From: Anaerotignum faecicola | GTDB taxonomy: Bacteria > Bacillota > Clostridia > Lachnospirales > Anaerotignaceae | Direction: 5' to 3' | Assembly: GCF_003865035.1 (NCBI RefSeq) | Contig: NZ_BHVZ01000001.1 | Coordinates: forward strand, 248,001-312,000 | Length of the DNA stretch: 64,000 bases | Part shown: positions 46,675 to 55,553 of the stretch, piece after piece | How the letters are laid out: each line of letters opens with the position of its first letter | Position numbering within the stretch: position 1 is the stretch's first letter | Made by a program: the position numbers and the translations under genes | Notes under the pieces: model-generated | The model's input: the letters and a program-made list of their open reading frames with translations, nothing else | Told to the model about the DNA's origin: nothing | The model's database searches: none

Positions 46675-47967
46675 TTATGCTTCTTTGATGACTGCGTTGT
46701 CTTCGATTACCTTCATAGCAGCTCTTACCAGCATATCCTGTCTCAGGGCATTCTTATCGTCTTCCTGAATCATATCCAGCATTGTCTTGCCGTCTACGCC
46801 GTAGCTTTCGCCGTATTTGATAACCTCTGCATCCAGATCTTCATCGGAGATAACCAGATTTTCAGCCTTTGCGATTGCTTCCAGCATCAGTCTTGCATCA
46901 ACGCTCTTCATGGATGTATCCTTGAAGGTTTCTCTCATGGTTTCTTCATTTGTACCCATGTACTGATAGTAAACATCCATGGACAGACCCTGACGAACGA
47001 TATTTTCTTCAAATTCTCTCATCATGCTGTCAATCTTGTTATCGTACATAACCTGAGGCACTTCCATCTTGCAGTTTGCAACTGCTGCATCCAGCAGCTT
47101 ATCGCCCTGCAGCTGCTTTGCCTTTTCTGTCTTCTCTGCAGCCAGTTTAGCCAGAATGTCTGCTTTGTATTCATCCAGAGTGGAGAATTCAGAAACATCT
47201 TCTGCAAATGCGTCATTCAGTTCGGGCAGTTCCTTTGCTGTGATACCGTTTACCTTAATTGCGAATACAGCTGCCTTGCCTGCCAGCTCAGGTGCATGGT
47301 AAGCTTCGGGGAAGGTTACGTTGATATCAAATTCTTCGCCGATGTTGTGGCCAACAATCTGATCCTCAAAGCCTTCGATGAAGGAATGAGAGCCCAGCTC
47401 CAGATCAAAGCCTTCTGCCTTGCCGCCATCGAAAGCAACGCCGTCAACGGAGCCCAGATAGTCAATGTTTACAACATCGCCCAGCTGTGCTGCTCTGTCT
47501 GTTACTTCAACCTTTCTTGCGTTCTGCTTCTGCACCTTTTCCAGTTCCTTCATAACGTCTTCATCTGTTACTTCTGCGGAAACCTTTTCTACTTCCAGAC
47601 CCTTATACTGACCCAGTTCCACTTCAGGCTTTACAGTTACATCGCAGATGAATTTTGCGCCCTTGCCGGACTGAATATAGTCAATATCCAGAGTGGGAGC
47701 GGAAACAACGTCCAGACCCAGTTCCTTTACTGCTGCCATGTATTCATCGGGGAAGATGTGGTTGATTGCATCTTCATAGAAAAAGCCTTCGCCATACTGT
47801 GCTTCAATCAGCTTTCTGGGTACTTTACCCTTTCTGAAGCCGGGCAGAGACAGATTATTTTTGTGTTTGTTGTAAGCAAAAGCCATGCCCTGTTCCAGTA
47901 CTTCTGCGCTTACTTCAAAAGAAAGTTTTACTGCTGTTTTTTCTTTGCTGATTAATGTTGCGTTCAT
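46675..47967 (-). CDS. tig: Trigger factor
   Basis: 430 residues. Ribosome-binding motif GFRKGKVP at 43-50, a FKBP-type PPIase domain (about 150-245) and the helical C-terminal chaperone arms. It binds L23 near the exit tunnel and folds nascent chains. SD AAGGAGGAA before ATG 47967. Biased codon use indicates high expression. Confidence 0.97.
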   Translation of the reverse strand: MNATLISKEKTAVKLSFEVSAEVLEQGMAFAYNKHKNNLSLPGFRKGKVPRKLIEAQYGEGFFYEDAINHIFPDEYMAAVKELGLDVVSAPTLDIDYIQSGKGAKFICDVTVKPEVELGQYKGLEVEKVSAEVTDEDVMKELEKVQKQNARKVEVTDRAAQLGDVVNIDYLGSVDGVAFDGGKAEGFDLELGSHSFIEGFEDQIVGHNIGEEFDINVTFPEAYHAPELAGKAAVFAIKVNGITAKELPELNDAFAEDVSEFSTLDEYKADILAKLAAEKTEKAKQLQGDKLLDAAVANCKMEVPQVMYDNKIDSMMREFEENIVRQGLSMDVYYQYMGTNEETMRETFKDTSMKSVDARLMLEAIAKAENLVISDEDLDAEVIKYGESYGVDGKTMLDMIQEDDKNALRQDMLVRAAMKVIEDNAVIKEA

Positions 47968-48080
47968 TGTAAGAAGTTCCTCCTTAAAGATATTCGTTTT
48001 TTATGACAACTTTGTCTTTATTTTCTAAATGATGCTGCCATGTTGAGTTACAGTACGCTAAAACTGCACAATCACAGTAG

Positions 48081-48086
48081 ATTATA
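48081..48086 (-). promoter_or_regulatory. Extended -10 of tig
   Basis: Minus strand TGTTATAAT with no clear -35. Confidence 0.55.
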
Positions 48087-48152
48087 ACACACTGAATTTT
48101 GAAAATCTACAGGTAAATGCAAATTTTCCGTCTGTTTTCAACAAAAATACAC

Positions 48153-48434
48153 CTAATATACCTCATATTCCGCCGAAATCAATTCCGCTTCTGTGCTTTT
48201 CTCCATGAAATCCAGAATATGCTGCAGCATACGCTCCGCATGGCTTTTTTCATTGCTGACACAAGCAAAGCCAACCACGAGCATTTTATGCTCCTCCTGT
48301 CTGTCCACCTCCGCCACGGAGGCGTTGAATTTATGCCTCGTTTTTTCCACCAGACTTTTGACCACCATCCGCTTTTCCTTCAAGCTGGAAACCCATTCTG
48401 CACGAAAGGTTGCCTCACAAATCCCTACAAACAC
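48153..48434 (-). CDS. DUF503 (YlxP-like) protein
   Basis: 93 residues from GTG 48434 (SD AAAGGAGGG). The family pattern is visible: LKEKRMVVKSLVEKTRHKFNASVAEVD. YlxP-type proteins are small ferredoxin-fold proteins often near ribosome-maturation genes; their role is not settled. It sits between the tRNA-Gly terminator and tig. Confidence 0.88.
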   Translation of the reverse strand: MFVGICEATFRAEWVSSLKEKRMVVKSLVEKTRHKFNASVAEVDRQEEHKMLVVGFACVSNEKSHAERMLQHILDFMEKSTEAELISAEYEVY

Positions 48435-48475
48435 ATGAGTCCCTCCTTTCCGGTTTTGTTAAAAGAAAGGTAAAA

Positions 48476-48512
48476 GAAAAAATCGGTCTTGATTGTCCTC
48501 AAAACCGATTCT
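48476..48512 (-). terminator. Terminator after the tRNA-Gly genes
   Basis: Minus strand AATCGGT pairs with ACCGATT, with inner pairing, then TTTTC and more Ts. Confidence 0.75.
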
Positions 48513-48517
48513 TCTAA

Positions 48518-48588
48518 GCGCGAGACGAGATTCGAACTCGCGACCCTCGCCTTGGCAAGGCGATGCTCTACCACTGAGCCACTCGCGC
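48518..48588 (-). tRNA. tRNA-Gly (GCC), copy 1
   Basis: 71 nt, acceptor GCGCGAG/CTCGCGC, anticodon GCC in CTTGCCAAG, TTCGAAT T-loop. No encoded CCA. Identical to the copies at 48615 and 48780. Confidence 0.97.
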
Positions 48589-48614
48589 ATAGTATGCAGT
48601 TTGTCGAAAAAGAA

Positions 48615-48685
48615 GCGCGAGACGAGATTCGAACTCGCGACCCTCGCCTTGGCAAGGCGATGCTCTACCACTGAGCCACTCGCGC
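48615..48685 (-). tRNA. tRNA-Gly (GCC), copy 2
   Basis: Identical 71-nt gene, 26 bp from copy 1. Both follow one promoter at 48709-48737. Confidence 0.97.
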
Positions 48686-48708
48686 ATATCGTTTTTTTGA
48701 CAAGATGT

Positions 48709-48737
48709 ATCTTATCAAACTTTTAGAAGCTTGTCAA
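48709..48737 (-). promoter_or_regulatory. Promoter of tRNA-Gly copies 2 and 1
   Basis: Minus strand TTGACA (48737-48732), 17 bp, TAAGAT (48714-48709). Confidence 0.75.
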
Positions 48738-48779
48738 CATCTTTCATTCATTTTTGCTTTCTCCTTTGAAAAGAGAAAA

Positions 48780-48850
48780 GCGCGAGACGAGATTCGAACT
48801 CGCGACCCTCGCCTTGGCAAGGCGATGCTCTACCACTGAGCCACTCGCGC
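48780..48850 (-). tRNA. tRNA-Gly (GCC), copy 3
   Basis: Third identical 71-nt gene; transcribed with tRNA-Leu and tRNA-Phe. Confidence 0.97.
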
Positions 48851-48855
48851 ATTTA

Positions 48856-48931
48856 TGGTGCCCAGAACCGGAATCGAACCAGTGACACGTGGATTTTCAG
48901 TCCACTGCTCTACCAACTGAGCTATCTGGGC
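48856..48931 (-). tRNA. tRNA-Phe (GAA)
   Basis: 76 nt including an encoded 3' CCA, anticodon GAA in CTGAAAA, acceptor GCCCAGA/TCTGGGC. Confidence 0.97.
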
Positions 48932-48953
48932 ATAAGAAATATTTTTATGAAGC

Positions 48954-49037
48954 TGCCCGAGACCGGGATCGAACCGGTACGGGTGTTACCCCGCAGGATT
49001 TTAAGTCCTGTGCGTCTGCCAATTCCGCCACTCGGGC
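48954..49037 (-). tRNA. tRNA-Leu (TAA)
   Basis: 84 nt with a long variable arm, anticodon TAA, acceptor GCCCGAG/CTCGGGC; no encoded CCA. Confidence 0.97.
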
Positions 49038-49066
49038 AAATCTTGCGTTGTTTCAGCCGCTCAATT

Positions 49067-49095
49067 ACTATACCAAACCAGCCGAAATTTGTCAA
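49067..49095 (-). promoter_or_regulatory. Promoter of tRNA-Leu-Phe-Gly
   Basis: Minus strand TTGACA (49095-49090), 17 bp, TATAGT (49072-49067). Confidence 0.85.
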
Positions 49096-49141
49096 CAGCT
49101 TTTTTCGATTTTTTTCATTTTTCCATCATCAAAGCCTTGGT

Positions 49142-49175
49142 AAAAAGAAGAACAAGTATCTCTACTTGTTCTGAA
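49142..49175 (-). terminator. Terminator after tRNA-Tyr
   Basis: Minus strand GAACAAGTA, GAGA, TACTTGTTC then TTTTT. It ends the 16S-tRNA-Tyr unit. Confidence 0.85.
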
Positions 49176-49177
49176 AA

Positions 49178-49258
49178 TGGGCGGAGAAGGATTCGAACCT
49201 TCGAAGCTATCGCAACAGATTTACAGTCTGCCCCCTTTGGCCGCTCGGGAATCCACCC
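49178..49258 (-). tRNA. tRNA-Tyr (GTA)
   Basis: 81 nt with a long variable arm, anticodon GTA in CTGTAAA, acceptor GGGTGGA/TCCGCCC with one G-T pair. Confidence 0.95.
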
Positions 49259-51192
<1,934 letters not shown>

Positions 51193-51360
51193 AAGTTTTG
51201 TTCCTAGCCAGTTCTTCTGGCTAACTCCGGTTTTTCTAAACCGGCAAAATTTAGTTCATTATCTCATCAGCTTCCGCTGACAGAATTGACTATGGGTTGT
51301 GTGTTTTCTCTTACGCTATTCTATTTTCAAAGTTCACAGCACTTCCGCAGTGCAAGGATT
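51193..51360 (-). other. 16S rRNA leader with RNase III-type processing stem
   Basis: The 14 bases at 51314-51327 and the 8 bases at 51295-51302 are exactly complementary to 49451-49464 and 49471-49478 beyond the 3' end of 16S, forming the usual processing stalk. Small hairpins (CCGGTTT/AAACCGG and AGCCAG/CTGGCT) lie closer to the mature 5' end. Confidence 0.8.
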
Positions 51361-51389
51361 ATTTTAGCAAAGGTACCCCATCTTGTCAA
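51361..51389 (-). promoter_or_regulatory. Promoter of 16S rRNA
   Basis: Minus strand TTGACA (51389-51384), 17 bp, TAAAAT (51366-51361). It is the only strong promoter seen in the 120 bp before the leader. Confidence 0.85.
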
Positions 51390-51430
51390 GCATAATTTTC
51401 AACTTTTTTCAAACTTTTTTCAAAAAATCC

Positions 51431-51472
51431 AAAAAAAGCGAAAGAACCCCGAAAAATCAAGGTTCTCCCGCT
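51431..51472 (-). terminator. Terminator after the sirtuin gene
   Basis: Minus strand GCG plus AGAACC pairs with GGTTCT plus CGC, then seven Ts. Confidence 0.8.
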
Positions 51473-51487
51473 TCACGCTTTCTGCTT

Positions 51488-52225
51488 TTATTTATCCAAA
51501 ACAATCTTTTTAAATACCTCACCGATGTTTTCCGCAATCACCAGCGCCGCCTTATTGTCATAGGGCGTTGCGGATTTATTGATGAGTACCAGCTTATTTC
51601 CTCTGTAATAATTCAACAAGCCTGCCGCAGGGTAGACATTCAGACTTGTGCCGCCGACAATCAGCACATCTGCCTTACTGATGTAATCCACAGATTTATA
51701 AATTGTTTCCTGATCCAGCCCTTCTTCATACAGCACCACATCCGGGCGCACGATACCGCCGCAGGCATCACAGCGCGTAATGCCGTCATTTGCCGTTACA
51801 TAATCCAGCTCGAACTGCTTGCCGCATTTCACGCAGTAATTTCGATACAGCGTCCCATGCAGCTCCAGTACATTCTTACTGCCTGCTTTCTGGTGCAGAT
51901 CATCAATATTCTGCGTGATAACCGCCTTCAGCTTCCCCATTTCTTCCAGTCTCGCTAACGCCTTATGGCAGTCGTTAGGCTTTGCATCAGGGTACAGCAG
52001 TGTTTTCTTATAATATTTGAAGAAAACCTCTGGATTCTGTTCGAAAAATGTGTGGCTCAGAATCACCTCAGGGCGCACACCATATTCATTGATGGCATGA
52101 AAAATGCCGTTTTCACTGCGGAAATCAGGAATCCCACTTTCTGTCGAAACGCCGGCACCGCCGAAGAAAACAATATTGTCACTCTCATCTATCCATTTTT
52201 TCAACTGCTTCTGTTTTTCATCCAT
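51488..52225 (-). CDS. cobB: Sirtuin-type NAD-dependent protein deacylase
   Basis: 245 residues. NAD site GAGVSTESGIPDFR near residue 24, TQNIDDLH, catalytic His in LELHGTL, and zinc ligands CVKCG and CDACGG. Bacterial class III sirtuins remove acetyl groups from Lys, for example on acetyl-CoA synthetase. ATG 52225 with SD GGAGG. Its promoter lies inside the end of the CNNM gene. Confidence 0.96.
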   Translation of the reverse strand: MDEKQKQLKKWIDESDNIVFFGGAGVSTESGIPDFRSENGIFHAINEYGVRPEVILSHTFFEQNPEVFFKYYKKTLLYPDAKPNDCHKALARLEEMGKLKAVITQNIDDLHQKAGSKNVLELHGTLYRNYCVKCGKQFELDYVTANDGITRCDACGGIVRPDVVLYEEGLDQETIYKSVDYISKADVLIVGGTSLNVYPAAGLLNYYRGNKLVLINKSATPYDNKAALVIAENIGEVFKKIVLDK

Positions 52226-52268
52226 AGAAATTCCTCCATTCTGTTAGCAAAAAAATATCCTCTCTCCT

Positions 52269-52296
52269 ATTATACCGCGTCTGCCGCTTCCTGCAA
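52269..52296 (-). promoter_or_regulatory. Promoter of the sirtuin gene
   Basis: Minus strand TTGCAG (52296-52291), 16 bp, TATAAT (52274-52269). It overlaps the CNNM stop codon. Confidence 0.65.
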
Positions 52297-53577
52297 TTCT
52301 GTTTTTTCATATCGCACCACGGTATCCAAAATTCTATGTCCTTCCACGCGTTCCACCTGAATCTGCATGCCATCCGTTTCCAATGCAAACGTTGTCCCAT
52401 CCTCCGGAATATGCCCCAACACACCGAAGATATATCCGCCAAGGGTGTCGTATTCCTTCACCGGCAAAGAAATCCCAAGTGTCTCAGCCACATCATCCAG
52501 AGAAGTGCTGCCTTTCATTCTATATGTGTGTATTCCAAGCTGTTCAATTTCCTTTTCATCCGTATAAATATCCCCTACCAGCAGCTTCAGCAAATCATGC
52601 AGGGTAATCACACCGCTCACCCCGCCATATTCATCCAGTACCACAGCAAACAGCTTTTCCTCCTGCTTCATATTCCGAAACAGAACATCCGCTTTCATAA
52701 TCTCAGGTACAAAATAAGGCTTCTCTACCGCCTGCGCCATCACAGCTTCTCTATTCTTCTCCATCAGGCGAAAATATACCTTTGTATTCAGCACACCAAT
52801 AATATTATCTGTATTCTCTCTGTAAATGGGATAATATGTATAGCCGCTTCGCAGAATTGTTTCCTGCCATTCCGCATCCGATTCCTCCAAGCCCAGCACA
52901 GTCATATCTACACGATGTGTGCAGATCTCCTCTACAGAAATATCATCAAAGGCAAATACATTCCGAATCCACCGCGTTTCCTCCGCGTCAATCGTCCCTT
53001 TTTCCTCCCCTGCCTCCAGCATCATATAGATTTCCTCTTCGGAAACCTCCTCCTTCTCATCTGTCGGGTCAATTCCAAAGAGCTTCAGCACACCGTTGGT
53101 AGAAATCGTAAGAAGGGCCACCAGCGGTGCAAACAGGCGGGAAACACCTGTCAGCATGCCACTCATGCCCAATGCCAGTCCTTCTGCCTTTTTCATCGCA
53201 ACTCGTTTTGGCACCAGCTCCCCAAAAACCAGATTGAAATATGCCAATACCAGTGTAATCAGAAAAACAGAAAGTGATTTTAAAATGCGCTCCGAAGCAT
53301 CGATACCCGTTTTCTGTATTACCTGCACCAGCGTACCGGCAAAATTTTCTGCCGCAAACGCAGAGCCAAGCAGCCCTGCTAATGTAATTGCCACCTGTAT
53401 TGTTGATAAAAATTTTGTCGGCTGTGCAGTCAGTGCCGCTAACCGCTTTGCCCGCGCATCCCCGTCTCTCGCCATTCGTTCCAATTTGGTATCATTCATA
53501 GAAATAACCGCAATCTCCGCACTTGCAAAAACAGCGTTCAAACCAATCAGAATCACTTGTAGTAAAATAGCTTCCAT
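52270..53577 (-). CDS. CNNM/CorC-type membrane protein with CBS pair
   Basis: 435 residues. DUF21/CNNM transmembrane domain (about 1-200; four helices, opening ILIGLNAVFASAEIAVI), two CBS domains (about 210-335) and a C-terminal CorC_HlyC domain (about 345-425). The family, often called hemolysin C, includes Mg2+ exporters and transporters such as MpfA and CorB. Neighbouring mntP exports Mn2+, so divalent-cation handling is a fair inference. SD GGAG before ATG 53577. The leader contains a candidate attenuator. Confidence 0.92.
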   Translation of the reverse strand: MEAILLQVILIGLNAVFASAEIAVISMNDTKLERMARDGDARAKRLAALTAQPTKFLSTIQVAITLAGLLGSAFAAENFAGTLVQVIQKTGIDASERILKSLSVFLITLVLAYFNLVFGELVPKRVAMKKAEGLALGMSGMLTGVSRLFAPLVALLTISTNGVLKLFGIDPTDEKEEVSEEEIYMMLEAGEEKGTIDAEETRWIRNVFAFDDISVEEICTHRVDMTVLGLEESDAEWQETILRSGYTYYPIYRENTDNIIGVLNTKVYFRLMEKNREAVMAQAVEKPYFVPEIMKADVLFRNMKQEEKLFAVVLDEYGGVSGVITLHDLLKLLVGDIYTDEKEIEQLGIHTYRMKGSTSLDDVAETLGISLPVKEYDTLGGYIFGVLGHIPEDGTTFALETDGMQIQVERVEGHRILDTVVRYEKTELQEAADAV

Positions 53578-53623
53578 AATATTCCATTCTCCTTTGCTTC
53601 TATCTGTCTACGTCCGAAAAAAT

Positions 53624-53645
53624 CAAAAAAGGCATACTCTGCCTT
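53624..53645 (-). terminator. Leader terminator upstream of the CNNM gene
   Basis: Minus strand AAGGCA, GAGTA, TGCCTT then TTTT. It lies about 115 nt after the predicted start and 47 bp before the CNNM ATG. Bases 53635-53642 of it can instead pair with 53653-53660. Confidence 0.7.
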
Positions 53646-53670
53646 CCAAAAAGCAAAGTACACCCTTTCT

Positions 53671-53730
53671 CTATTTCTCAACGACATATTCTGTTGCAGC
53701 AAAGCAAGTTCGATCCTCATCCGCATCCAT
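53671..53730 (-). CDS. Putative 19-residue leader peptide
   Basis: ATG 53730 opens a 19-codon frame (MDADEDRTCFAATEYVVEK); GTG 53742 in frame adds four residues. GAGGAG lies 13 bases before the ATG or directly before the GTG, so neither start has ideal spacing. It sits between the leader promoter and the leader terminator. It may be a regulatory uORF or chance. Confidence 0.3.
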   Translation of the reverse strand: MDADEDRTCFAATEYVVEK

Positions 53731-53765
53731 GCCGATTCTCACACTCCTCAAATAATATATATGGC

Positions 53766-53794
53766 AGTATGCCATAGAAAAGCCTTCAAGTCAA
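53766..53794 (-). promoter_or_regulatory. Promoter of the CNNM leader
   Basis: Minus strand TTGACT (53794-53789), 17 bp, CATACT (53771-53766). Predicted start near 53759. Confidence 0.65.
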
Positions 53795-53825
53795 TCATTT
53801 ATATCCTAAAAAATCCGTTAAGAAA

Positions 53826-54413
53826 TCACAGAAATACACCTGTCACAAAAATTTCCAGACCAATGAAAATCAGAATCACACCGCCAAGGATATTCGCCTT
53901 TCCTGCCAGCTTCACGCCAACCTTCTTTCCGATATGCAGGCCGCAGAGGCAAATCACAAAAGTCACCATTGCAATAATCAGCGCTTCCAAAAGAGCGAGA
54001 AAAAAATCATATTCCGCAATCGTAAAACCAACCGAAAGCGCATCAATCGAGGTCGCAACACCCTGTATGAATAACGCCATAAAGCCCACGCCGCAGCGCT
54101 CCTCCTCTGCCCCGCCGCCCGCAAGGCCTTCCTTCAGCATACTGCCGCCGATATACAGCAAAAGCACCAGCGCAATCCACGGAATCAGCTTTTCAAAGGC
54201 TTGGAAATGGCTTACAATCGTATGAATACAGACCCAGCCCGTCATGGGCATCAGTGCCTGAAAAAAGGCAAACACGCCTGCAATGCCGCACATCCGCCGC
54301 GTTCCCATCTGCGGCTCATTCAGCCCATTGGCAAGGGATACGGAAAAGGCATCCATCGCAAGCCCTACCCCTAGCAACACACTGTTAAACAAAAACATAA
54401 AGCCAATGGACAA
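53826..54413 (-). CDS. mntP: MntP-type manganese efflux pump
   Basis: 195 residues, six TM helices in two repeats. The signature Asp residues are in GLAMDAFSVSLANG and TSIDALSVGF. MntP exports Mn2+. The start is TTG 54413, supported by SD GGGAGGAG six bases upstream; ATG 54398 is the alternative. No yybP-ykoY riboswitch is visible upstream. The gene follows the AIR-synthase-like gene by 81 bp. Confidence 0.94.
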   Translation of the reverse strand: MSIGFMFLFNSVLLGVGLAMDAFSVSLANGLNEPQMGTRRMCGIAGVFAFFQALMPMTGWVCIHTIVSHFQAFEKLIPWIALVLLLYIGGSMLKEGLAGGGAEEERCGVGFMALFIQGVATSIDALSVGFTIAEYDFFLALLEALIIAMVTFVICLCGLHIGKKVGVKLAGKANILGGVILIFIGLEIFVTGVFL

Positions 54414-54436
54414 AACAAACTCCTCCCATCCGGTCT

Positions 54437-54463
54437 CTCTTAAATTGTTCCTCTTAAATTTTC
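54437..54463. repeat. Tandem repeat in the mntP leader
   Basis: CTCTTAAATTGTTC (54437-54450) followed directly by CTCTTAAATTTTC (54451-54463), just upstream of the mntP SD. Possible operator; no known Mn box matched. Confidence 0.45.
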
Positions 54464-54494
54464 TTCTCGCTAAATACTCGCAAGGCAGTGCTTC

Positions 54495-55487
54495 TCAAAG
54501 CTTCGCCTCATACAAAGCGTCACTCTTGGGCTGTGCCAAAGGCAGCCGCATATCATTGACCAGCATATATCTGCCGCTCTCCGTCAATTTTCCGATAACC
54601 GCCGCCGCAATGCCTTCCTCCTGTAATCTCTCTGCTAATTTCTCTCCGTTTTCTGCCGCAATAATCATAGTTCCGCTGGAAATCAAACCCAGATAATCAA
54701 TGCCCATTGCCTTGCAGATTTTCTTTGTTTCCTCTTTGACAGGAATTTTCTCCACAAAAACATCCACACCTAAGCCGGAGCATTCCGCAACCTCCCAGAC
54801 GGCACCCAGAACGCCCCCCTCCGTAGCATCGTGCATGGCGGTTGCGCCATAAGCAAAGGCAATTTCAGATTCCTTCCCGACAGAAAGATACGCCTTCATT
54901 GCCTGCGCATTTTGCAGCTCTTCCTCTGTCAGATACTGCCGCAAGCCTTCCTCCCATTCCTTCGCAAGAATGGCAGTGCCTTCCGTACCTGCCCATTTCG
55001 TCATGATGACATCCTGCCCTGCCTTTGCACCGCCGGTGGAAAGAATTTTTCTGTTTCTCGTTTTTCCAATAACCGCTGCGGAAATAACAGGCTTTACAAC
55101 TGCATCCGTCACCTCGGTATGACCGCCCAGAATCTCGATATTGTGTTCCTCCGCCGCACGAATCGCGCCGGACATCATTTCCTCCAGCAGGGCTTCCTCA
55201 CTTTCCGGCGGCAAAAGCACCGTCAGAAGAACGCCCATCGGCTCCGCACCGGAGGAATAAATATCGTTGCAGTTAATCTGCACCGCCAGATAGCCGACAT
55301 CCTTCGCAGCTCCCGTAATGGGGTCTGTGGACAGAATGCAATATTCTCCGCCCAAATCAACAGCAGAGCAGTCTTCTCCCGTTTTCGGGCGCAGAATGAC
55401 ATCCTCACGCTTCACCCTGCTTGCCTGCATAGGCTCCATCACAATTTTCTCCAGAATCTCCGGAGGAAGTTTTCCGATTGCAAACAT
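54495..55487 (-). CDS. AIR synthase/HypE-like family protein
   Basis: 330 residues from ATG 55487 (SD GGAAAGG nine bases away); ATG 55496 is close behind. The open frame to 55553 overlaps the vanW terminator. PurM-like fold: GEDCSAVDLGG with the metal Asp, LSTDPITGA, NCNDIYSSGAEP, GGHTEVTD and ATEGGVLGA. This stand-alone clostridial group is related to HypE, ThiL and SelD and binds ATP, but the substrate is unknown; no hydrogenase or thiamine-kinase context is present. Followed by mntP. Confidence 0.85.
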   Translation of the reverse strand: MFAIGKLPPEILEKIVMEPMQASRVKREDVILRPKTGEDCSAVDLGGEYCILSTDPITGAAKDVGYLAVQINCNDIYSSGAEPMGVLLTVLLPPESEEALLEEMMSGAIRAAEEHNIEILGGHTEVTDAVVKPVISAAVIGKTRNRKILSTGGAKAGQDVIMTKWAGTEGTAILAKEWEEGLRQYLTEEELQNAQAMKAYLSVGKESEIAFAYGATAMHDATEGGVLGAVWEVAECSGLGVDVFVEKIPVKEETKKICKAMGIDYLGLISSGTMIIAAENGEKLAERLQEEGIAAAVIGKLTESGRYMLVNDMRLPLAQPKSDALYEAKL

Positions 55488-55506
55488 CGTTTTCATCCTT
55501 TCCTTC

Positions 55507-55540
55507 GCAAAAAGCCTCTGTCCAATGACAGAGGCTTTTA
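55507..55540 (-). terminator. Terminator after the VanW gene
   Basis: Minus strand GCCTCTGTC, ATTG, GACAGAGGC then a T-run. Confidence 0.88.
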
Positions 55541-55553
55541 TTGCCTTATTCAC

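Noticed and set aside
48518..48850. Regular repeats resembling a CRISPR array
   Set aside because: The three 71-bp repeats fold as tRNA-Gly genes; spacers are unequal and there are no cas genes.
54414..54494. yybP-ykoY manganese riboswitch before mntP
   Set aside because: The gap is 81 bp and lacks the conserved aptamer bases and a terminator.
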